Below the pieces are notes generated by a model. The model was not told the origin of the DNA. It worked only from the letters and a program-made list of their open reading frames with translations, and did no database searches. A stretch of 7,996 nucleotides of DNA from Clostridia bacterium (lineage in GTDB: Bacteria; Bacillota; Clostridia; UMGS1810): the NCBI GenBank assembly GCA_016293435.1, contig JAEDEG010000112.1, positions 1-7,996 of the forward strand. The letters are read 5' to 3'. Shown piece by piece: positions 1-4,670 of this stretch. Numbering within the stretch: the first letter of the stretch is position 1; each line of letters begins with the position of its first letter. The position numbers and the translations under genes are program-made.

Positions 1-47
1 CAATCTCCCACTGAAAACGTTGAATGACGCGGCTTTGCCGCTTATTG
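1..47 (+). repeat. Copy C (partial) of the 113-bp three-hairpin repeat
   Basis: These 47 bases are identical to 821-867, the 3' part of repeat copy A, and the match ends at the same TATTG point. The window edge cuts off the 5' part. What remains is the descending arm of the second hairpin and the complete third hairpin (GCGGC, TTT loop, GCCGC). It lies about 40 bp upstream of the isomerase start on the same strand. An ATG inside it (24-26) opens a frame that stops after 10 codons and is not in frame with the isomerase. Confidence 0.9.
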
Positions 48-88
48 AAAATTTAATATAAATTGAATAAAAAAAAGAGGATGGTATT

Positions 89-1026
89 ATGTTCAAAATC
101 GGTCTGTCATCATGCGGCAAGACGATTAACGATGAGCTTTTTTCAGCCTACAGGGAGGCGGGCATCAAAGCAATGGAAATCTCTATGTCATATGATCTTT
201 ATGATTCTATTGACTACGAAAGCATAGCCGCACTTTCCCAAAAATATGACATAGAGCTATGGAGCTTTCATCTTCCGTTTTGTCCCTTTGAAAAAATCGA
301 CATTTCATCTGTAGATTCTGACAAAAGGGAATACAGCATCAGTTATTTTACAGAGCTTATCAAAAAAGCATCGGCTATCGGGATTGACAAATTTGTGGTT
401 CATCCCAGCATAGAACCAATTGACGATATCGAAAGAAGTGCAAAAATGGAATGTGCAAAAAAAAGCCTGGCTGAACTTGCCGAAATTGCCGCCCAATGCG
501 GAGCGGTTATAGCAGTTGAAAATTTGCCGCGCACCTGCCTTGGCAAAAACAGCATTGAGATTGAAGAGCTTTTGTCGGCCGATGATAGGCTCAGAGTTTG
601 CTTTGACACCAACCATCTTTTGAAAGAGGATTTTGAGGATTTTATAAAAAGAGTGGGCAGTAAAATTATCACAACCCATGTTTCGGACTACGATTTTGTA
701 GATGAAAAGCACTGGCTCCCCGGAGAGGGCAAGCTTGATTGGACAAGACTTTATAACTAAATTAAGATGTCCCCCGCCTCTATAAGCGGCGAGTGACATT
801 TAATTTTTTCAGTGGGAGTTCAATCTCCCACTGAAAACGTTGAATGACGCGGCTTTGCCGCTTATTGAATGCACTTAAAAAATCCGGCTACAAAGGCGCA
901 TGGCTCTATGAGCTTGCCTTTGGCTCAACTCCGAAAATAACAAGAAGCAGAGACCTGACAACGGCAGATTTTGCCAATAATGCAAAAGAAATATTTGAAG
1001 GAAAAGAAATCACGGTTATAAAATAA
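89..1026 (+). pseudogene. Sugar phosphate isomerase/epimerase (TIM-barrel), interrupted by a repeat insertion
   Basis: The gene starts at ATG 89, with GAGG at 77-80 as ribosome binding site. The first 222 codons read as a xylose-isomerase-like TIM barrel (AP endonuclease family 2 fold). Visible family features are HLPF (H61), VHPS (H105), VENLP (E144), CFDTNH (D173, H176), THVSD (H197) and HWLPGEGKLDW (208-218). The frame then enters the 113-bp repeat, gains one Asn codon and stops at 758-760. The missing C-terminus (NALKKSGYKGAWLYELAF onward) continues at 868 in another frame and stops at 1024-1026. Deleting 113 bp at the junction gives RLYNALKKSGYKG and a 274-residue protein, normal for the family. 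The Glu of YELAF, a likely metal ligand by family position, is on the far side of the break, so the 223-residue product is probably inactive. The exact substrate cannot be told from sequence. Family call is firm; the inactive state is inferred. Confidence 0.85.
755..867 (+). mobile_element. Copy A of a 113-bp three-hairpin repeat, inserted in the isomerase gene
   Basis: This copy matches the reverse complement of 2610-2722 at 106 of 113 positions with no gaps, and its last 47 bases match 1-47 exactly. Three hairpins are visible. H1 (759-806) pairs AAATTAA and ATGTC with GACAT and TTAATTT, with a GC-rich inner stem CCGC/GCGG. H2 (806-837) is a perfect 13-bp stem with a six-base loop. H3 (843-866) pairs GCGGC with GCCGC around TTT. 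The ends are not inverted repeats of each other and no target duplication is clear. Because AA occurs at both edges, the element may equally be 756-868 or 757-869. There is no coding capacity. The form suggests a non-autonomous element; an IS200/IS605-like origin is possible, since such elements carry terminal hairpins and make no target duplication, but this is inference. Confidence 0.8.
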
Positions 1027-1056
1027 CTCGGAAAGATTGTTAACAAAATAACACTA

Positions 1057-1100
1057 TTCACAATTAGTTTATAATTTGTTCATAATTTGTACATAATTTG
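1057..1100 (+). promoter_or_regulatory. Four tandem 11-bp direct repeats, candidate PhoB/PhoP-type operator
   Basis: Four units follow each other at exactly 11-bp steps: TTCACAATTAG (1057), TTTATAATTTG (1068), TTCATAATTTG (1079) and TACATAATTTG (1090). ATAATTTG is identical in the last three. One unit per helical turn is the layout used by OmpR/PhoB-family response regulators. The TT(A/C/T)A(C/T)A core with five-base spacers resembles the Bacillus PhoP box. The last unit ends just before a possible -10 (TATGAT, 1105-1110), where an activator of this kind would bind. The repeat is plain in the sequence; the identity of the regulator is inference, and AT-rich DNA makes chance similarity a real concern. 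Confidence 0.4.
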
Positions 1101-1103
1101 GTG

Positions 1104-1118
1104 ATATGATAATCATAT
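1104..1118. promoter_or_regulatory. Perfect 15-bp palindrome, possible operator overlapping a -10 element
   Basis: ATATGAT, a single central A, then ATCATAT form a perfect inverted repeat. It covers the candidate -10 sequences TATGAT (1105-1110) and GATAAT (1108-1113) that follow the 11-bp repeats. A TTGTAC at 1087-1092 could be a poor -35, but its spacing to either -10 is short (12 or 15 bp), so the promoter would probably need an activator. It could be a repressor site or only a symmetrical AT-rich -10 region. Confidence 0.35.
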
Positions 1119-1230
1119 AGAAGGACAGCAGAGGCATTCCCCTTGCCTTTGCGCTATTTCCATAAACTTACAATCATTAAACACAAAAAGCAGAGCAAGC
1201 GAATCCCCATCGCCCTCTGCTTTTTGCTTT
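1117..1230 (+). ncRNA. Candidate small RNA ending at the terminator
   Basis: No credible reading frame covers this stretch. It begins about seven bases after the possible -10 and ends in a strong terminator, giving a predicted RNA of roughly 115 nt. It has a 5' hairpin (1128-1152: GCAGAGGCA pairing with TGCCTTTGC around TTCCCCT, with one G-T pair), an unpaired AU-rich middle (about 1153-1184) and the terminator hairpin. Both hairpin loops contain CCCC. I recognise no known RNA family. The alternative is that these are only the 3' untranslated ends of the two convergent transcripts. Confidence 0.3.
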
Positions 1231-1233
1231 TTT
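1185..1233. terminator. Bidirectional intrinsic terminator between the isomerase and rsmA
   Basis: AAAAAGCAGAG (1185-1195) pairs perfectly with CTCTGCTTTTT (1215-1225), and an inner stem GCGA/TCGC (1199-1202, 1210-1213) closes the loop. On the plus strand it is followed by TTTTTGCTTTTTT. On the minus strand the stem itself ends in TTTTT. It therefore suits both the plus-strand transcript and the end of the long minus-strand operon, whose last stop codon is at 1252-1254. Confidence 0.85.
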
Positions 1234-1251
1234 ATTAATCACCATATTATG

Positions 1252-2109
1252 CTAAAAAATCCTGTTGGAAATATCGGCAAAATTTTGCAGGGTGAGCGTT
1301 TCACCTCTGCGCTTTTCATCTATTGCACAGTCCGCAAGCACCTTCGAAATGCCCTGCTTGTCAAGGGGAATTGCCGGGCTGTTGGAAAGTGCGTTGAGAA
1401 GAGTTTTTCTTCTTTGACCAAATGCCGCCCTTACAACCTTGAAAAAGCCCTTTTCATCCGCAACCACAACCGGCGGCTTGTCTCTGAGCTTAAGCCGGAT
1501 GACAGTTGATGACACCTTAGGTTGGGGTATAAATGCCGAAGGCGGAACATGAGCTACAACCTCGGGCTCACTGTAAAAATTAACCGCCACACTCAGTGCA
1601 CCATAATCCTTTGTGCCCTCCTTGGCGGCAATGCGCATTGCAACCTCTTTTTGAATCATAACCGTGAGCGAACAAACGGGGAGCGCCGATTCCAAAATAT
1701 GCATTATGATCGGCGTGGTAATATAGTAGGGGAGATTTGCAGCGATTTTGACATCCATGCCGTCAAATTCTGCAGCTATTATTTTGTGCAAATCGCATTT
1801 GAGCACGTCTTCGTTAATAATTTTGAGATTGTCAAAATCCGAAAGATTATCCTCCAAAATTGGAATAGCAGTCTTGTCAATTTCGATTGCAACAACCTTG
1901 CCCGCCGCCATACAAAGCCGCTGGGTAAGCGTGCCAAAGCCCGGACCTATTTCTATTACACCGCTGTTTTTGTCTATGGCGGAGCACTCTACAATCTTTG
2001 AAAGAACATTTTCATCAATGAGGAAATTTTGCCCCAAGGATTTGGAAAACTTAAAGCCGCTGGCAGCTAAAATATCCTTTATGACACTTACCGATGCAAG
2101 ATTTTTCAT
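1252..2109 (-). CDS. rsmA: 16S rRNA (adenine(1518)-N6/adenine(1519)-N6)-dimethyltransferase
   Basis: RsmA (KsgA) uses S-adenosylmethionine to dimethylate two adjacent adenines in the 3' terminal hairpin of 16S rRNA during late 30S assembly. The 285-residue length is typical. Visible features are LGQNFLID (25-32), the SAM-binding loop VIEIGPGFGTLTQ (51-63), the acidic AIEIDK (74-79), INEDVLK (98-104) and the catalytic NLPY (125-128) followed by YITTP. The C-terminal part has QRRKTLLNAL, as in the family. The ATG at 2109 overlaps the divIVA stop (ATGA) and has GGAG about nine bases upstream, so it is probably translated by coupling to divIVA. It is the last gene before the bidirectional terminator. 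Its place directly after divIVA is uncommon; in many Firmicutes the gene sits near rnmV. Confidence 0.97.
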   Translation of the reverse strand: MKNLASVSVIKDILAASGFKFSKSLGQNFLIDENVLSKIVECSAIDKNSGVIEIGPGFGTLTQRLCMAAGKVVAIEIDKTAIPILEDNLSDFDNLKIINEDVLKCDLHKIIAAEFDGMDVKIAANLPYYITTPIIMHILESALPVCSLTVMIQKEVAMRIAAKEGTKDYGALSVAVNFYSEPEVVAHVPPSAFIPQPKVSSTVIRLKLRDKPPVVVADEKGFFKVVRAAFGQRRKTLLNALSNSPAIPLDKQGISKVLADCAIDEKRRGETLTLQNFADISNRIF

Positions 2110-2576
2110 TTGCTGTTCTCCATATTTTGCAGTTTTTCGTAGCTGTTGTCCAGACCCTTTACCTGAACCTCAAGTTCTGCTTTTGTTCTTATAATAAACA
2201 TTGATATCTCTTTTTTGAGAGCTTCATATTCAGCGGTGAGCTCCGCCAGATTTTCGTTTGCCTTTGCTATTATTTCCTTTGATTTCTGCTTTGCCTCGGC
2301 AATGATGGTGTCTGCTTCGCTGCGGGCAGATGAAGTGAGCTGCTCAGCAGATGACTGAGCCACAACGAGAGTGTTTTTCATTGTGTCCTCCATGCCCTTG
2401 TATGATTCGAGCATTTTGCTCAGAGATTTTATTCTTTCGTTAGATTCGGCAGATCCCTTGTATAAAAACTCATAATCCTTTAAGAATTCTGCCATAAACT
2501 GGTCTACCTCGGCTTTTTTGTATCCCAGGGGTGCCGTTGCAAATTTTGTTGTTTGAATTTCTAATGGAGTAAGCAT
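2106..2576 (-). CDS. divIVA: DivIVA-like cell division/polarity protein
   Basis: This 156-residue coiled-coil protein is expected at the septum and poles, where DivIVA senses negative membrane curvature and recruits partners. The N-terminal membrane-binding domain is clear: MLTPLEIQTTKF, then GYKKAEVDQF (18-27). The Phe-Arg pair that inserts in the membrane in Bacillus corresponds roughly to Pro16-Leu17 here. From about residue 30 to the end it is charged and Ala/Glu/Lys-rich, predicted as a long coiled coil. The start chosen is ATG 2574-2576, because GGAGG lies eight bases upstream and DivIVA proteins begin with this M-TP-EI pattern. A longer frame from 2633 would add 19 residues whose first part is encoded by the repeat, and it has no ribosome binding site. 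The gene overlaps rsmA by four bases. Confidence 0.93.
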   Translation of the reverse strand: MLTPLEIQTTKFATAPLGYKKAEVDQFMAEFLKDYEFLYKGSAESNERIKSLSKMLESYKGMEDTMKNTLVVAQSSAEQLTSSARSEADTIIAEAKQKSKEIIAKANENLAELTAEYEALKKEISMFIIRTKAELEVQVKGLDNSYEKLQNMENSK

Positions 2577-2609
2577 TGTTTTTTCCTCCTGCATATCAGG
2601 TTTTTTCTT

Positions 2610-2722
2610 CAATATGCGGCAAAGCCGCGTCATTCAACGTTTTCGGGGGGAGATTGAAGTCCCACTGAAAAAATTAAATGTCACCCGCCGCCTATAGAGG
2701 CGGAGGACATCTTAATTTAGTT
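2610..2722 (-). mobile_element. Copy B of the 113-bp three-hairpin repeat, between ylmH and divIVA
   Basis: Read on the minus strand, this has the same length and boundaries as copy A, with seven substitutions. The second hairpin is weakened: its 3' arm reads CTCCCCCCGAAAA, giving three mismatches against its 5' arm, where copy A pairs perfectly. The innermost pairs of the first hairpin are better kept here (CCGCC/GGCGG). It fills most of the 144-bp gap between the ylmH stop and the divIVA start and leaves the divIVA ribosome binding site intact. The two A bases that complete the ylmH TAA stop may belong to the repeat. Confidence 0.85.
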
Positions 2723-3494
2723 ATATATATTTATTAATTTCGATACACACTCTGCCCTTTTTGCTGAGCCGTCCGTCTGTTTTTATCAAAAACTTTCCTA
2801 CACCTCTCACGGTGATCACATCATTATCCATAACACCTTTACTCACGCTTTCGGTCACCTTGTAGTTTTGCATAACCATAGACCGCGCAATAAGCTGCGA
2901 TGCAACGCTGCGAGCCTTGCCTGTTGCAGCGCTTACCACACAGTCAAGCCTGAGAGATGAAACCGTTGCAGTGATTTTTTCGTATTTTCGCTCAGGTGCT
3001 TCAAAATCGCCCACGGCGCAAACCCTTGCTTCTACTCCCGAGTTTGCAATCTTTGTAAGCGAATCGGCAACAAAATGTGAAATTTCTTCGAGGCAAAAAA
3101 CAATGGCGCCGTCACTTTGAACGATAATATCACCTATCATTTCGCGCTTTAGCCCAAGGGAAAGAACAGTCCCGAGATAATCTCTGTGAGAGAGCTCCCT
3201 TCCGCCCTTTTGGCGCACAATAACTGCGCTCACAGGATATTCGCTTTGGTCATACACCTCTCCAAACACCGCAATTTTTCTTTCGGCATCGTCATAGCCG
3301 CCGTAAAAGCAAAGAGGTATCTCCTTTTGGGGAAAGCGCGCTTCAATGTCTGCTGCATCGGAGGGAGTCAGAAATTTGGTAAAAAAAGCCTTACCCGAAA
3401 CCTCGGCCTTGTTGTACAAATCACATGCATGAGACAAAATTAATTTGAGCTCATCGGAATCGGAGGGCATAACTATATTATTTTTCTTAATCAT
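2721..3494 (-). CDS. ylmH: YlmH-like S4-domain RNA-binding protein
   Basis: The protein has 257 residues, the usual family length. The N-terminal and central part carries the family signature LSHRDYLGTVLSLGLKRE (101-118) followed by MIGDI. The C-terminal S4 RNA-binding domain spans about 180-245 (SSLRLDCVVSAATGKARS, then VASQLIARSMVMQNYKV). It ends in GRVCIEINKYI, so it is full length. YlmH lies in the division cluster of Gram-positives. In Bacillus subtilis it has been linked to ribosome-associated quality control, binding 50S subunits that hold peptidyl-tRNA, much like RqcP. The ATG at 3494 is three bases after the sepF stop (TAA TTT ATG) and has no Shine-Dalgarno sequence, so it is probably translated by ribosomes finishing sepF. 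The next ATG, eight codons on, has none either. Confidence 0.93.
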   Translation of the reverse strand: MIKKNNIVMPSDSDELKLILSHACDLYNKAEVSGKAFFTKFLTPSDAADIEARFPQKEIPLCFYGGYDDAERKIAVFGEVYDQSEYPVSAVIVRQKGGRELSHRDYLGTVLSLGLKREMIGDIIVQSDGAIVFCLEEISHFVADSLTKIANSGVEARVCAVGDFEAPERKYEKITATVSSLRLDCVVSAATGKARSVASQLIARSMVMQNYKVTESVSKGVMDNDVITVRGVGKFLIKTDGRLSKKGRVCIEINKYI

Positions 3495-3497
3495 AAA

Positions 3498-3974
3498 TTA
3501 AAATGCATCAAAAAGACCCTGAGTTTTGAGATCGTCGCTGAATTCGCCCATTATGCCCACAGTGTTTGGCACAACCAAGAGAATCTGCTTTGAAACCTTC
3601 TGCATGTTGCCGTCAATAGCAACAACAGTACCGCTCAAAAAATCAATTATTCTTGTGGCAATAGAGGGGTCTACCTTTTCAAGATTAACAACAACCGGCT
3701 TTTTTGCCTTAAGATGCTCTGCTATTTCAGGGGCATCATTATAGGAAAGCGGCTGGAGCACAACCACCTTTATCTGAGTTGTTGTATTAATGTTCAAAAC
3801 CTTACTTCTTCTGACAGATGATGACGATGCAACGGGGATATCCTCGCTTACACTTCTTCTGGAGCGAGATGTGGGAATGGTTGCAGGCTCATTGACCTGT
3901 TCTTCAAAATTTTCGTTTTCCTCTTCACCGGTAATACCGATTGTGTTTTTCACCCAATCCATTATTGAACTCAT
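3498..3974 (-). CDS. sepF: Cell division protein SepF
   Basis: SepF is a cytoplasmic membrane anchor of the FtsZ ring and forms ring-like polymers. The first residues (MSSIMDWVKNTIGI) fit the amphipathic membrane-binding helix of the family. Residues 16-60 are an acidic, then Ser/Arg-rich flexible linker. The conserved core is about 67-137: QIKVVVLQPLSYNDAPEIAE, then VVVNLEKVDPSIATRIIDFL, SGTVVAIDGNMQKVSKQI and LLVVP. The Gly in DFLSGTV (G115) is at the polymer interface in known structures. At 158 residues it is of normal length. The start at 3974 is supported by AAGGAGG seven bases or so upstream. It lies between yggS (15-bp gap) and ylmH (3-bp gap), the standard order in Firmicutes. Confidence 0.96.
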   Translation of the reverse strand: MSSIMDWVKNTIGITGEEENENFEEQVNEPATIPTSRSRRSVSEDIPVASSSSVRRSKVLNINTTTQIKVVVLQPLSYNDAPEIAEHLKAKKPVVVNLEKVDPSIATRIIDFLSGTVVAIDGNMQKVSKQILLVVPNTVGIMGEFSDDLKTQGLFDAF

Positions 3975-3989
3975 TTTTGTATCCTCCTT

Positions 3990-4664
3990 TTAATTAAACA
4001 ACGCTCTTCCCGGACGTATAATGGTGGCACCCGAGCGTACCGCCTCAACATAATCGCCCGACATGCCCATAGAAAGACATTCCATACTTACATTATCATA
4101 TTTTTTTGCCGATATGTCAACGGATAATTGATATAATCCCGAAAAAACCTTTTTCAAAGTCTCTTGGTCGGCAAAAATAGGTGCCATGGTCATAAGACCG
4201 CGTATGCGAACATTTGAAAATCCGCTCACCGTCTCTATAAGCTCATATGCTTTGGCAGGGTCTATACCGTCTTTGTTTTCTTCACCCGAGTTAATTTCTA
4301 TAAGTATATCCATTACCTTGCCGATTGAAGCGCATCTGCGGTTAATCTCCTCGGCAAGCTTTAGAGAGTCCACCGAATGAATCATAGAAACCTTGTCGGC
4401 AATATATTTTACCTTGTTGGTCTGCAAATGACCGATAATGTGCCAACGGACATTCTTGTCCACATCATCATATTTTGACAAAAGCTCCTGAACTCGGTTT
4501 TCACCGATGTCTGTAATGCCGCACCGTATCGCCTCGTTAATTTCTTCGGCGGTTCTGGTTTTGGTAACAGCCAGCACAAGCACATCATCGGGATTTCTGC
4601 CGCACTCTGAGCATGCTGCGACAATATTTTGTTTGATAGTATCAAGATTTTTTTTGATTGACAT
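3990..4664 (-). CDS. yggS: YggS/PLPBP family pyridoxal phosphate homeostasis protein
   Basis: This 224-residue single-domain TIM-barrel protein binds pyridoxal 5'-phosphate and helps keep the free cofactor level and amino/keto acid balance; it has no known catalytic reaction. The PLP lysine is K35 in LAVTKTRT. Other family signatures are DIGENRVQELLSKY (52-65), WHIIGHLQTNKVKYI (74-88), MIHSVDS, IEINSGEENKDGI (122-134), RGLMTMAP (155-162), LSMGMSGDY (197-205) and the phosphate-binding GATIIRPGRALF (212-223). The ribosome binding site AAGGAG overlaps the stop region of the upstream HlyD-like gene, six bases away, so the two are probably coupled. Bacillus calls this gene ylmE, in the same ylm/sepF cluster. 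Confidence 0.96.
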   Translation of the reverse strand: MSIKKNLDTIKQNIVAACSECGRNPDDVLVLAVTKTRTAEEINEAIRCGITDIGENRVQELLSKYDDVDKNVRWHIIGHLQTNKVKYIADKVSMIHSVDSLKLAEEINRRCASIGKVMDILIEINSGEENKDGIDPAKAYELIETVSGFSNVRIRGLMTMAPIFADQETLKKVFSGLYQLSVDISAKKYDNVSMECLSMGMSGDYVEAVRSGATIIRPGRALFN

Positions 4665-4670
4665 AAACCG

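Noticed and set aside
45..62. Promoter for the isomerase made of TTGAAA and TATAAA
   Set aside because: The two boxes are only six bases apart, so they cannot work together as a sigma-A promoter.
1..867. CRISPR array or iterons, prompted by repeated blocks
   Set aside because: Copies are 113 bp long, hundreds of bases apart and in mixed orientation, and no regular spacers are present.
755..867. Self-splicing intron in the isomerase gene, because removal restores the frame
   Set aside because: At 113 bp it is far too short for a group I or II ribozyme and shows no catalytic core; copies outside genes fit a mobile element better.
844..1026. A separate 60-residue gene starting with MTRLCRLLNALKKSG
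   Set aside because: Its first eight codons are repeat sequence and the rest is the displaced C-terminus of the isomerase. There is no ribosome binding site, so it is a pseudogene fragment.
1522..2001. Long plus-strand open frames opposite rsmA and other operon genes
   Set aside because: They are antisense shadows of well-identified genes, with no family features and no convincing ribosome binding sites.
2577..2633. A 19-residue N-terminal extension of DivIVA
   Set aside because: The extension begins in the repeat, lacks a ribosome binding site, and the internal ATG at 2576 has GGAGG and the conserved family N-terminus.
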